Source of the DNA: CAYVVT01 sp964454335
Lineage (GTDB): Bacteria > Fidelibacterota > UBA8477 > JABMPR01
Direction: 5' to 3'
Assembly: GCA_964454335.1 (NCBI GenBank)
Contig: CAYVVT010000016.1
Location: forward strand, 3,239 to 67,238
Length of the DNA stretch: 64,000 bases
The notes beneath the pieces are model-generated. The model worked only from the letters and a program-made list of their open reading frames with translations. It was not told the origin of the DNA and searched no databases. Positions within the stretch are counted from its first letter, which is position 1. Every line of letters starts with the position of its first letter. The translations under genes were made by a program, and so were the position numbers. This document shows, piece by piece, positions 8,617-19,208 of this stretch.

Positions 8617-10062
8617 ATGAACATTCTCTTCTGTGCCGCTGAAGCAACTCCGTTCTCAAAGGCCGGTGGTCTGGCTGATGTCGCAGGTGCTCTACCTAAA
8701 GCACTCGTCGCAGCAGGTCATGACTGTACGGTCATCACCCCTTACTATCGCACGGTTAAAAAAGGCAGCTACCCCAGTGAGAGCACTGGCATCTCGGGAT
8801 CTATGCTAGTTGGAGATCGCCTGATCTCCTATGACCTGCTGGAATGGCACGACGACACCCCGGGTGCACCACGATTTCTGTTCCTCCGGGCTGATGACTT
8901 TTTCGATCGTGAGGGCATCTACACTGATGATTCCGGGGAGGGTTACAGCGATAATAATAAACGATACATTTATTACCAGATGGTCATCGCAGACCTCCTG
9001 CGCAATGGATTGCTGAAATGCGATGTACTGCATTGCAATGACCATCACACCGCCTTGCTCCCAGTACTCTTAAGCTCACTGAAAAAGCCGATCCCGACAC
9101 TGCTCACGGTCCATAGCTTTATCTACCAGGGGCAATTCTCCCTGGATGAGGCGGAGCTGCTCCCCGCTGATGTTCAAGACCTCCTGACACTTGAGAGCAA
9201 GGGGGACCATTACAATGCCCTGAAAGAAGGCGTACGGCAAGCCAGTCACGTGAATACGGTTAGTCCCGGTTATGCCGATGAACTGCTCGATGGACTCTGG
9301 ATCGAGCCATCCTTTGCCGGTATCCTACGGGAAAGGGGCGATGCATTTAATGGGATCCTGAACGGTATTGACACACCGTACTGGAACCCCGCTACAGATC
9401 CGTACCTGTCAAACCATTACAACGCCGAAGCCCTGGATGGTAAATCCGTGATCAAGCAAGCCTTGCAGGAGAAATGCGGACTTGCTCAGCGCACGGACGC
9501 ACCCCTCTTCGGCAGCATCTCCCGCCTTGTGGAGAACAAGGGCTTCAATCTGATCATTGAGGTGGTGCCGGAGTTCGTTGAGATAGGTGTGCAGTTCGTC
9601 TTCCTGGGAAGCGGTGACAGGAAGATCCGGGACGCTCTCAATGATCTGGCCCGGCGCTTTCCCCAACAGGTTTCCTTCAACGAAGGTTATAATGAGCCAT
9701 TGGCCCATGAGATCGAAGCGGGAGCGGATATGTTTCTCATGCCGTCCCAGATCGAACCTTGCGGCTTGAACCAGATGTACAGTCTTCGTTACGGCACCAT
9801 ACCTATCGTCTACAGGACTGGTGGACTTATCGATACAGTTGAGGACTGGGACGGTTCCAATGGAACCGGTTTTCTTTTCACCGATTATGATGATGAAGCC
9901 CTGGCCAAGGCAATGGTGAGGGCTATTGACCTTTTCGTGGAACCGGAATCATGGAAAAAGATCGTTGTACAGGCCATGCAACAGGATAATTCCTGGGCTC
10001 GTATCGCCCGGGAGTATGTTGCGATCTACACTAAAATCACAGGGGGATCCGATGCCGACTAA
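8617..10062 (+). CDS. glgA: Glycogen synthase
   Basis: A GT5 ADP-glucose:glycogen glucosyltransferase of 481 residues, the normal length. The substrate-binding motif SKAGGLADV is at residues 15-23. HCNDHHTALLPV and the C-terminal SQIEPCGLNQMYSLRYG (donor binding, catalytic Glu) are present. The start ATG follows glgA-like spacing after the EEP gene. It overlaps glgC by 11 nt, so synthesis of ADP-glucose and its use are co-expressed. A second, degenerate GT5 protein is encoded at 41883-42716. Confidence 0.97.
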   Translation: MNILFCAAEATPFSKAGGLADVAGALPKALVAAGHDCTVITPYYRTVKKGSYPSESTGISGSMLVGDRLISYDLLEWHDDTPGAPRFLFLRADDFFDREGIYTDDSGEGYSDNNKRYIYYQMVIADLLRNGLLKCDVLHCNDHHTALLPVLLSSLKKPIPTLLTVHSFIYQGQFSLDEAELLPADVQDLLTLESKGDHYNALKEGVRQASHVNTVSPGYADELLDGLWIEPSFAGILRERGDAFNGILNGIDTPYWNPATDPYLSNHYNAEALDGKSVIKQALQEKCGLAQRTDAPLFGSISRLVENKGFNLIIEVVPEFVEIGVQFVFLGSGDRKIRDALNDLARRFPQQVSFNEGYNEPLAHEIEAGADMFLMPSQIEPCGLNQMYSLRYGTIPIVYRTGGLIDTVEDWDGSNGTGFLFTDYDDEALAKAMVRAIDLFVEPESWKKIVVQAMQQDNSWARIAREYVAIYTKITGGSDAD

Positions 10063-11293
10063 GCAGAAACTCGGTGCAATCATTCTTGGAGGTGGCCGTG
10101 GTGAGCGATTGGCTCCACTGACCTCACTCCGGGCTAAACCCGCCGTCCAGATCGGCGGGAAATACCGTCTCATCGATGTCCCCATAAGCAACTGTATCAA
10201 TTCCGGTATCAATCAGATACATGTACTCACCCAGTTCAACACTACGTCTCTTCACCGTCACATCCACCACACCTATCAGTTTGATATTTACTCCGGTGGT
10301 ACGATCGAGATCCTGGCTGCACACCAGACCATCAAACACAAGGACTGGTTCCAGGGGACCGCCGATGCGGTGCGCTCCTATTGGGATCGATTTGAGAACA
10401 TGCCGGCCTCACACTACATCATACTGGCAGGCGATCACCTGTATAAAATGGATTATGATGAATTCTTCAAGACCCATCTCGAAAGCGGGGCCGATCTAAC
10501 CGTTGCGGTAAAACCAATGCCACAGGATACAGCTTCTCAATTGGGAGTCCTTAAAACAGACTCGGACGATAAGATCGTGCGGTTCGTAGAAAAACCGGAA
10601 GATCCCGGGTTGATTGCCGAGTTGAGTGAGACCGGTAGTGGGGGTGACCAGGTCCTTGCTTCCATGGGTATCTATATCTTCCGTAAGGAAATATTACGAC
10701 AGGTGCTAGAGATGGAAGGGAACGACTTCGGCAAGAACATCATCCCACAGTCCATCGATAACCATCACACCGGTGCATTCCGCTTTCGTGGTTACTGGGA
10801 AGACATCGGTACCATCAAGACCTTCTTCAATGCCAACATCGCCCTCACGCACAGTCATTCGGAATTCTCATTCTATGAGAAGGAAAGACCCATCTACACC
10901 CGGCAGCGGTTCCTGCCTGGCAGTGAGATCCTCAATGCGCAGATCCATGACAGCATCATCTGTGAAGGCAGCAAGATAGAGCAATCCAATATCAAGGATT
11001 CTATCCTGGGCATCCGGAGTATCGTCGGTGAGAATGTCGAATTGGACGAGACCTACTTCATGGGAGCTGATTTCTATGAGAACCTGACACCAGCCCCCTT
11101 TGTCCCTGTAGGGATCGGTTCGAATTCGATCCTGAAGCGCTGTATCGTAGACAAGAATGCCCGTATCGGCAAGAATGTCAAACTGACCAATGAACGTCAG
11201 GTGGACTACGAGGAGGGTGAGTTCTACACCATCAAGGACGGGATCATCATCCTGTCCAAGAATGCAGTGGTTCCGGACGGTACTGTCCTTTAG
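10052..11293 (+). CDS. glgC: Glucose-1-phosphate adenylyltransferase
   Basis: Makes ADP-glucose from glucose-1-phosphate and ATP for glycogen. 413 residues. The N-terminal nucleotidyltransferase has GGGRGERLAPLTSLRAKPAV and the YRLIDVPISNCINSG segment; the C-terminal part is a left-handed beta-helix. ATG 10052 was chosen because it has SD CAGGGGG and gives the usual N-terminus; the longer frame upstream lies inside glgA. Usually allosterically controlled by glycolytic intermediates. A terminator follows directly. Confidence 0.97.
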   Translation: MPTKQKLGAIILGGGRGERLAPLTSLRAKPAVQIGGKYRLIDVPISNCINSGINQIHVLTQFNTTSLHRHIHHTYQFDIYSGGTIEILAAHQTIKHKDWFQGTADAVRSYWDRFENMPASHYIILAGDHLYKMDYDEFFKTHLESGADLTVAVKPMPQDTASQLGVLKTDSDDKIVRFVEKPEDPGLIAELSETGSGGDQVLASMGIYIFRKEILRQVLEMEGNDFGKNIIPQSIDNHHTGAFRFRGYWEDIGTIKTFFNANIALTHSHSEFSFYEKERPIYTRQRFLPGSEILNAQIHDSIICEGSKIEQSNIKDSILGIRSIVGENVELDETYFMGADFYENLTPAPFVPVGIGSNSILKRCIVDKNARIGKNVKLTNERQVDYEEGEFYTIKDGIIILSKNAVVPDGTVL

Positions 11294-11306
11294 GATCAGC
11301 AATAAA

Positions 11307-11334
11307 AAAAGGGGCTCGACGAGCCCCTTTTCAT
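11307..11334. terminator. Terminator between glgC and icd (convergent)
   Basis: AAAAGGGGCTC-GAC-GAGCCCCTTTT: a 7-bp GC stem extended by A/T pairs, with A-tract and T-tract on opposite sides. It can act for both convergent genes. Confidence 0.88.
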
Positions 11335-11352
11335 TTTCTATCAGGATGCGGT

Positions 11353-12744
<1,392 letters not shown>

Positions 12745-12755
12745 GATTGGACCAC

Positions 12756-13028
12756 CTATTTTGGATCTTTTGATGAATTATCTGAAGCCTTGGAAGCTTT
12801 GCTCCCCGCATTGGTTTTGGATTGATCCTTGGATTGCGAGTTGTTCTTCTTCGCATAATCCGTAATGTAGAAACCAGAACCTTTGAAGATCAGTCCACTC
12901 CCCCCGCTGAGCAATCGACGAACCTGACCGGAACAGTTCAGGCAGACATCCAGGGGGGCATCTGACATCTTCTGGAAATGTTCAAAGCGGTGTCCGCATT
13001 CGATGCACTCATAGTCGTAGGTGGGCAT
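12756..13028 (-). CDS. FmdB-type zinc ribbon protein
   Basis: 90 residues. The N-terminus MPTYDYECIECGHRFE and the following CLNCSGQVRRL supply the two CxxC knuckles of the FmdB/CxxC_CxxC_SSSS family. The tail is Lys/Ser/Asn-rich and probably disordered. Family members are small and often called putative regulators, but their role is not established. It lies 11 nt upstream of icd and 18 nt after coaD in one minus-strand run. Confidence 0.88.
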   Translation of the reverse strand: MPTYDYECIECGHRFEHFQKMSDAPLDVCLNCSGQVRRLLSGGSGLIFKGSGFYITDYAKKNNSQSKDQSKTNAGSKASKASDNSSKDPK

Positions 13029-13046
13029 GAATTCCGAATTCTCCTG

Positions 13047-13538
13047 TTACTGGTCCACTCCGAACTTCTTCTTTAGTATCTCCGCGACATAAGGCGTTAC
13101 AAATGGGGTGACATCACCGCCAAAGCTTGCCACTTCACGGACAATGGTGGAATTCAGATACGTGTAATCCTCATGCGGCATGAGAAATACCTGTACAAAA
13201 TCCGGGTACAGCGTGCGGTTTACCAACGCCATCTGAAACTCGAATTCAAAATCGGACATGGCTCGCAGACCACGGATCATGGCCCGGGCATCCTTTGAAC
13301 GTGCATAGTCCACGATGAGGCCATCGAAGAACTCCACGGTGACATCAGGCAGATGATCCGTCGAATTGCGGATCATATCCATTCTTTCGTCGACATCGAA
13401 CAATGGTTCCTTGCCGATATTCCGTCCAACTGCAACAATGACTTCCTCGAAGATGGTGGCCGCTCGCTCGATAATGTCCATGTGGCCCTTGGTGATGGGA
13501 TCGAACGTACCGGGATAGATGGCTAAACGATTCTTCAT
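13047..13538 (-). CDS. coaD: Phosphopantetheine adenylyltransferase
   Basis: The penultimate step of CoA synthesis: ATP plus 4'-phosphopantetheine to dephospho-CoA. 163 residues, standard length. The nucleotidyltransferase motif YPGTFDPITKGHMDII is at residues 8-23, RGLRAMSDFEFE in the middle and STIVREVASFGG near the end. The start overlaps the rsmD stop by 4 nt, the frequent rsmD-coaD pairing. Confidence 0.97.
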   Translation of the reverse strand: MKNRLAIYPGTFDPITKGHMDIIERAATIFEEVIVAVGRNIGKEPLFDVDERMDMIRNSTDHLPDVTVEFFDGLIVDYARSKDARAMIRGLRAMSDFEFEFQMALVNRTLYPDFVQVFLMPHEDYTYLNSTIVREVASFGGDVTPFVTPYVAEILKKKFGVDQ

Positions 13539-14077
13539 TTCTGGTCTGCCTTATAAATCTGAATACGGGTTTCTGCAACCAGTTTTTCCTTGAACAGGAC
13601 CAAACCTGGATAATTTAGATCGGATTCGCTTCTACGATCACATTCATATACAAAAATACCTTCGGATACGAGCTTATCCTGTACAAATGCGAGAATCTCA
13701 GTTGCGATGTGCTTTGTATAGGGTGGATCGGCCAGGATCAGATCAAACTCGCCCTGGATACGCCGCAGGGCACCAGGGAGCTTGCCGCTCAGGAGCCTAA
13801 CCTGATCTGCCGCATCATGCTCCTGAATCCAGCGTTTCTGCTTCTGGATATATTGACGATCCATATCGACAGAGATCAGAGTTATTGCGCCACGACTGAG
13901 GGCTTCAAAGCCAAGCGCACCGGTGCCACTGTAGAGATCTAGAACCTCGAATCCTTCAACACTGCCAAGGGTGTCGAACAGAATGGTTCTGGCCCTGTCC
14001 GTTGTCGGTCTGACGCTTCCTGTTTTTAGCTTGGGAAGTGGATGTCCTTTCCACTCTCCCGCCACTATTCTTGTCAT
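13535..14077 (-). CDS. rsmD: 16S rRNA (guanine966-N2)-methyltransferase
   Basis: Methylates G966 of 16S rRNA in the small subunit. 180 residues with RIVAGEWKG at the start, RPTTDRARTILFDTL, the SAM-binding LDLYSGTGALGFEALSRGA and the catalytic LADPPY. It overlaps coaD by 4 nt and the upstream PilO-like gene by 4 nt. Confidence 0.95.
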   Translation of the reverse strand: MTRIVAGEWKGHPLPKLKTGSVRPTTDRARTILFDTLGSVEGFEVLDLYSGTGALGFEALSRGAITLISVDMDRQYIQKQKRWIQEHDAADQVRLLSGKLPGALRRIQGEFDLILADPPYTKHIATEILAFVQDKLVSEGIFVYECDRRSESDLNYPGLVLFKEKLVAETRIQIYKADQK

Positions 14078-15321
14078 GAATTATATTGGATCAGGCGGAT
14101 ATTCAGTGTGAGGGTGAAGGTGTTGTCCTGCTTATTTAACTCGATGTCCTCGAGGATGTAGTTCACGTTTGCCGTGGACCAACCTGCGAGAATACGCTTC
14201 ATATTGCTGGCGCTACCCTGGAAAACGAGTGTTGCAGGGTTGTCGCGTAAACCTTTCTCCATATCCGTGTTGATCGAAACAAGGTAGGCATCATAGGGAT
14301 GTGCCAGAACATCGAATACACCAAGGAGATCTCTCTGGTCGACCATGAAACTGCTCACGGGTCGCATGACCAGTTCGATGGGAGATGTGAGATAGCCACC
14401 GGAGATGTTCAGTTCACCCATTGCAAACTCCTGCAAGACGTCTGCAATGGCTGCATGTACCGCTTCACCTTCTTCGGTAAGGATCTCGAGAGAGTTGCGG
14501 GATATTTTAAAGCTGTTGATGTTCTCAGCAACCAGGGGAAAGTCCAGGCTACGGTCCAAAAGCAGCAGGAGAGATTGGTTATGCAGCAGTTCTACATCCT
14601 GGTCGGAGAGTTCAATTGAGGGCTGAACAGGGATCTGTTCGGGCACCGGTTCAGGATCGGGTTCCGTAATGGCCTCAGTGATCTCCACTTCAATTGCCTC
14701 TGCACTGGTATCAACCACTTCTGCCGCCATTTCAATTGACTGAGATGTAGTAACCGCGGTATCGATCTCGCCCGTGCTGACCTGCTGCAGTGAATCCTTG
14801 AGCGCAGCAATGGATTCCGTCACCGGCATCAGGGCGTTGAATTCCTGCTCAGAGAGTGTTGTAGGCGGCTTGACCACAGGTTCAATTTCGGTTTGCTCAA
14901 TGATGGCTACCGGTTTGTGCAGCGGGCGGGCCGTAGGCAGGGATATACCAATTTTTGCATTTGTCCAGCGTATGAGCGGATCGAGGTATCCGTTGCCGTA
15001 AACAAAGTAGGTGAACGCAGCGATTGCGACAAAGATGATGATGGCAACAAGCGCTGGATCCCTGGTACGCGTCTTCGCTTTCTCGGCTGGCTTTGGTACC
15101 TGTAGAGGAGTCTCTTCTGATCCTTCCGCATCTTCAGTGCCTGGTTCAGGCTCCTCCGGCAGGGCGCTCTCCTTGGCAATAGACTTATGCCTGCGGGCCA
15201 GAGTTTCAGCAATGCGCTCATCCTCTGTCTGTGTGCTCACTTCGGCCAGGGGCGCAGCCTCTGTTTTCACAAAGGGTGTGGATTTAAGGAGACCCTTTTC
15301 GTTTAGCAGATCAATCCGCAT
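14074..15321 (-). CDS. PilO/GspM-like bitopic membrane protein
   Basis: 415 residues from ATG 15321, which overlaps the stop of the PilM-like gene by 11 nt. An in-frame ATG 33 nt further upstream lies deeper in that gene and is less likely. About 85 acidic cytoplasmic residues are followed by one membrane helix, VAIIIFVAIAAFTYFVYG (about 90-107), a Pro/Glu/Thr-rich linker, then a folded C-terminal part (about 270-415) ending in TFTLTLNIRLIQYNS. Topology and neighbour match PilN/PilO or GspM partners of a PilM/GspL protein. No sequence motif proves it; the call rests on order, topology and the terminal beta-rich domain. Confidence 0.5.
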   Translation of the reverse strand: MRIDLLNEKGLLKSTPFVKTEAAPLAEVSTQTEDERIAETLARRHKSIAKESALPEEPEPGTEDAEGSEETPLQVPKPAEKAKTRTRDPALVAIIIFVAIAAFTYFVYGNGYLDPLIRWTNAKIGISLPTARPLHKPVAIIEQTEIEPVVKPPTTLSEQEFNALMPVTESIAALKDSLQQVSTGEIDTAVTTSQSIEMAAEVVDTSAEAIEVEITEAITEPDPEPVPEQIPVQPSIELSDQDVELLHNQSLLLLLDRSLDFPLVAENINSFKISRNSLEILTEEGEAVHAAIADVLQEFAMGELNISGGYLTSPIELVMRPVSSFMVDQRDLLGVFDVLAHPYDAYLVSINTDMEKGLRDNPATLVFQGSASNMKRILAGWSTANVNYILEDIELNKQDNTFTLTLNIRLIQYNS

Positions 15322-16243
15322 TGAAACGGTCCCTGATCTCTGCTCCCAGAACACCTAACGGTACAGCAAGACTGTCAGGTGATACATTTTCAGGATCTCT
15401 AAACTTAAAGTATCGCTTTAGATCTAATGCAGTAATATACTTATTTTTCAATAAGTTTTCTTCTATACTTCTTTCACCATCTGTAGTAAAAAGGAACAGC
15501 TTTGCCACCTTGGGATTGGTAGCTGTGGGATCCTGCAAGGCACGCCGCAGGAACTCCGTAATCGATTCCACCAGTTTTGAATCGCCGCGCACACGCTCCA
15601 ACAGCATGTGGTAATCCCATGATACTGCGATATCGAAGACTGCCTGGATATCCTGACCCTGATAGACGCGACAGCGCAGCATATGCTTCCGGTTCTCGAC
15701 AACGACAATGCGCTCCGGTGTAGGGATCTCACCGGTGAAGCTCAACAGATCTCCAATGGCTTCGATATCCAGCAGGACCCGATCGATGGTCAGGTCGGAG
15801 GGTGCCAGGATCTTTTCGATCCAGGGTATGAATCCGTGGGGACGTGCCATGGTAAGATAGAGATTATAATCCGCACCGCGCTCCACGGGTTGGTGGATCA
15901 GGTCAAATTGAGTACCGGCCTTGTCCAGCATCTCGGAGGCTCGCCACTGAAGAAATTTCTCCAGGTCCTTCTGGGTCAGCACCTCATCTACCCTATGGAA
16001 GATTAACGGGAACCACGAACTGTCGGTGATGATGTGTGCGCTGTTGTCAGGGAATTCGGTTGAGTTCCGTATCTTGGCAATAGTATCTGCCAGATACTTT
16101 CGAATTTCAGGATCATCCGCTACACTGGGATGCATCCCCTCTTTCAGCTCAATGCTCCCTGTGCTTTCAACAAAGGGCTCACCCTGGTAATTAACCAGTT
16201 GAGCATAACTCACACATTCGTCAGTCAGATATATGGCCAGCAT
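15311..16243 (-). CDS. PilM/GspL-like cytoplasmic protein
   Basis: 310 residues with no signal or membrane segment. The opening MLAIYLTDECVSYAQLV resembles the first phosphate-loop strand of the actin-like PilM/GspL fold, although the usual Gly/Ser-rich loop is altered. A middle part FLQWRASEMLD and the ending SLAVPLGVLGAEIRDRFN match the general layout of PilM, where the last helix follows an A-x-x-GLA segment. It is followed by an overlapping bitopic membrane gene, as in pilM-pilN-pilO. ATP binding is doubtful because the first loop lacks DxGxxxxK-type residues. A good candidate, not certain. Confidence 0.55.
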   Translation of the reverse strand: MLAIYLTDECVSYAQLVNYQGEPFVESTGSIELKEGMHPSVADDPEIRKYLADTIAKIRNSTEFPDNSAHIITDSSWFPLIFHRVDEVLTQKDLEKFLQWRASEMLDKAGTQFDLIHQPVERGADYNLYLTMARPHGFIPWIEKILAPSDLTIDRVLLDIEAIGDLLSFTGEIPTPERIVVVENRKHMLRCRVYQGQDIQAVFDIAVSWDYHMLLERVRGDSKLVESITEFLRRALQDPTATNPKVAKLFLFTTDGERSIEENLLKNKYITALDLKRYFKFRDPENVSPDSLAVPLGVLGAEIRDRFNAD

Positions 16244-16264
16244 GAAACCCCACCACCGGGAAGG

Positions 16265-18724
16265 TTAATCCTTCCAGCTTGGTTCTCCATCAACTATCCT
16301 GCCATGACTCGAATCCACCTGGGTGAAGAACAAATACCGATTCGTCTTGATCTCCCCGATAATAGGTGATTCCACAGTCAGGTTCACATTGTTCCGAATG
16401 GTGACCCGGTATGGCAGGCCTGTAACAGTACAATAATTGAAGTCTTCTATATAGTCAAATGAGGATACCAGCGGTACTTTAGTGTATTTCTTGGCAACTA
16501 AGGTGTCCACCCAGCCTCCGAATGAATCCTTCTCGGCCAGGAAGGGTTTCTCTTCTGTACCTACCACATATTCGGGTGAGATCACATTAAGGGAATCTAC
16601 GACGATGCTGTCCGTAACCTCGAATTCTCCCAGGATCCGATTCACAGATTCAGCGAGACTGTCGCGGTTGAATGTGACGATATACTGATCGCCGTGCATG
16701 AAGGCTTTCTCGGCTAAACTGGTATCAGCTTTTTCACGGATATTGATATCACGCACAGAGTCAGCATCTTCAAAGCGATAGGCTTGATTTGCGCTTTCTG
16801 TCTGGTAAATGAAGATCAGAGAATCCCATTCCTCAATGGGCGTAGTGACTATGAATCCCCGTTCCCACACACCGGTGAATGTGCTGTCGTCAACCTGGAC
16901 CACAGTATCACGGTAGGTCACGAAGGTGCTGTCATAAAGCATCAGGTATTCTTCCGGCACGAAAATTCGCATCGTATCCGACATGAACTCAATAACCTGC
17001 TCCCCGCTGAATTCCAGGCTGTCGATACCGGCCAGTTCCTCCGCTCGCAGGACGACGGCATTTGCATAGGTGTGTACATTGTTGAACTCACCGGTAAGCA
17101 GTTCATATAGCGCCATGTTCATGTTGTCGTAATGACGCAGGTAGCTCTCTTTGACATTCACGTAGAATGTGTCAGTCGCAACCTTGACTACCTGCCATTC
17201 CATGAATTCTCCTCTGGACTGCAGGGTATCTGCTACGAATTCCACAACTTCCACAGCTGCCGTATCCCAACTCAGATCGCTAAGATTCGCGTTCAGTTTG
17301 AAATAGGCGTTCTCACGGCTGATCTTGTTATGGAAGTCGGGTATGTTGCGGTGGACATTAATGGTGAAAACCGATTCTGAGATATCCAGGGAGGCATGTA
17401 TGGAATCTGCAATATCAGGATTGGCCACCAGCGAATCCATAGCGATCCCGATGATCATCTCGGCAATATCCGCACTGGGTTCACTGTAACCGGTAAGGGC
17501 GGTATAAATACTGTTACGGAATGCATTCTTCGCCAATTCCATCTCATCTACATTGACCTCGACCAGGATGATGGCTGCCACTTGCTCAGGTTCCATGGAT
17601 ACCGGCTCAGCAGCTATTTCCAATTCTGCTGAATCGGTGGGCATCTCAGGTTCAACAACTTCAGCCATGGTATCCATTGCTGCTGAATCGGTGACGCTCT
17701 CTTCTATGGATTCTTCCACGGATTCATCCGCGTACTCTTCCAGATCATCTGATTCAGCGCTCATCTCATCCATCACTTCGGCGGGATCTTCGAGGGTGGT
17801 GTCGGCTGCAGGCGTATACCAGTAAGTGAATTCGAACTGTTCAGGGCTCACTTCAGACGTATCTGAGATAGCCAGGAATGTATCCAGAGCGACAGCATAC
17901 AGCGTATCTCCGTGCTGCATGGAATCCACGGGTGAAATACTGAGGTTCTTCTTGAATTTGAGCAGTTCCTTCTGCTTGCGTTTCTCATAATCGAAAGGAA
18001 TGATGAAATCGATGGTCACCTGTTCGGTATATATGCCGGTAAAATCTATACGGCCGGAAAGCATGGGATCCTTCTCAATACTGTCCAGAACAGCATCAAC
18101 CAGCGGATTAGCAAAATCGGCATAAGGCGTAAAACTTCCGGTGAGGGCATTGAACATCAGGGTTTTAATATTCTGGTAGATGATGTCGTAGCGATCAGGT
18201 ACGGTGAAACTGATAGAGGTCAGGCTGTCCAGCTCGATGGTCTGCGGACCGGTATATCCACCCGCTTCATATAATGTGGCGATGGTATCCAGCAGAACGC
18301 TGATCTGTTCCGGTGGCATGTAGTGATTCGGGCTGAGTTCGGCGAGGAGTTCCTGATGTGCTTTAAGGTAGGCCTCCTTATAGGCTTCAGTGTAATTCAC
18401 GTCAACTGATCTTCCGGGAACGATGTAATTCTGGTAACCTGCATAAGTGAAGTTCGTATCCTCAGCGGCCAGGCGAACACTGTCCCGCACATCATTCACC
18501 ATGTCATGCAGGAGGTCCAGGTCATTGGTGTAGGATCTGGACAGGATGTAAAACAGCTTTTCAGCCTGTGTGATGGAATTCATCCGATAGCGCGCATCAT
18601 CGCGTAAAGCGACTTCATCATCCCAGACGGTTTTGGGAAAATAGATCACGCTGATAAAAAGCAGGATCAATACTCCAATGATTATCGTATTCGTCCGATG
18701 GTTGGAGAAAAAATCTTTAGCCAC
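16265..18724 (-). CDS. Large membrane-anchored protein with four internal repeats
   Basis: 819 residues, GTG start with SD AGGAGG. One helix at about 13-29 (TIIIGVLILLFISVIYF) anchors a long periplasmic part. A unit of about 60 residues recurs around 121-183, 190-250, 405-465 and 538-598. Each has a helix with AL-x-x-L-T/S-G or similar, a second helix, then two strands ending in a VP-x-x-Y/DY-type turn. Between the second and third unit lies an acidic Ser/Glu/Asp-rich stretch (about 305-382). I recognise no family. It sits between a ComEA-like and a PilM-like gene, so a structural envelope role is inferred. Confidence 0.6.
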   Translation of the reverse strand: MAKDFFSNHRTNTIIIGVLILLFISVIYFPKTVWDDEVALRDDARYRMNSITQAEKLFYILSRSYTNDLDLLHDMVNDVRDSVRLAAEDTNFTYAGYQNYIVPGRSVDVNYTEAYKEAYLKAHQELLAELSPNHYMPPEQISVLLDTIATLYEAGGYTGPQTIELDSLTSISFTVPDRYDIIYQNIKTLMFNALTGSFTPYADFANPLVDAVLDSIEKDPMLSGRIDFTGIYTEQVTIDFIIPFDYEKRKQKELLKFKKNLSISPVDSMQHGDTLYAVALDTFLAISDTSEVSPEQFEFTYWYTPAADTTLEDPAEVMDEMSAESDDLEEYADESVEESIEESVTDSAAMDTMAEVVEPEMPTDSAELEIAAEPVSMEPEQVAAIILVEVNVDEMELAKNAFRNSIYTALTGYSEPSADIAEMIIGIAMDSLVANPDIADSIHASLDISESVFTINVHRNIPDFHNKISRENAYFKLNANLSDLSWDTAAVEVVEFVADTLQSRGEFMEWQVVKVATDTFYVNVKESYLRHYDNMNMALYELLTGEFNNVHTYANAVVLRAEELAGIDSLEFSGEQVIEFMSDTMRIFVPEEYLMLYDSTFVTYRDTVVQVDDSTFTGVWERGFIVTTPIEEWDSLIFIYQTESANQAYRFEDADSVRDINIREKADTSLAEKAFMHGDQYIVTFNRDSLAESVNRILGEFEVTDSIVVDSLNVISPEYVVGTEEKPFLAEKDSFGGWVDTLVAKKYTKVPLVSSFDYIEDFNYCTVTGLPYRVTIRNNVNLTVESPIIGEIKTNRYLFFTQVDSSHGRIVDGEPSWKD

Positions 18725-18736
18725 GAGTCCTCCTCA

Positions 18737-19195
18737 TTACTCAGTAGAGATAATACCCTCTATACGGGCAAACAATTTATCACCGATTCCCTTCACGGCA
18801 GTAATTTCTTTTACCTCAGTGAAGGGACCGACAGTATCACGGTACGCAATGATGCGCTGTGCCAGGCCAGGACCAATACCAGGTAATTGTTCCAATTCAC
18901 TTACCGAAGCCAGGTTGATATTGATAAGTCCAGAATGTGATTGGACTTTCTCTTCCGGATTGAATTCACGATGGGGCTCTGTACCCTGTTGCCTGCCATC
19001 AGAACCTGCATAATAAACGCCGGCATTGATCTGCCGGGCAATTGAATCGAAGGCAGCAGCCTCGATCTGGGATCTGCTTACCTGTAAATCATTTTCAACT
19101 CTTCGATTTCTCACCAGACGAGCCATCGATCCAAGGACCAAAGTGACCGCCAAAAACAGGATCACCGCTCGTTCTTGATTTGTGAAATTTAGCAC
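18737..19195 (-). CDS. ComEA-like helix-hairpin-helix protein
   Basis: 152 residues: an N-terminal membrane helix (AVILFLAVTLVLGSMARLV) and a C-terminal double HhH domain starting ININLASVSELEQLPGIGP, then AQRIIAYRDTVGPF and VKGIGDKLFARI. In competence systems such proteins bind incoming DNA at the membrane; similar domains also occur next to type II secretion genes (GspK relation). It is the first gene of a four-gene envelope set and lies 13 nt after dnaJ. A DNA-uptake role is possible but not shown. Confidence 0.8.
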   Translation of the reverse strand: MLNFTNQERAVILFLAVTLVLGSMARLVRNRRVENDLQVSRSQIEAAAFDSIARQINAGVYYAGSDGRQQGTEPHREFNPEEKVQSHSGLININLASVSELEQLPGIGPGLAQRIIAYRDTVGPFTEVKEITAVKGIGDKLFARIEGIISTE

Positions 19196-19208
19196 ATTTC
19201 ACCCATCA

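Noticed and set aside
9926..10051. Longer glgC start inside glgA
   Set aside because: The extra 42 residues have no family character; ATG 10052 has a proper SD and the usual N-terminus.
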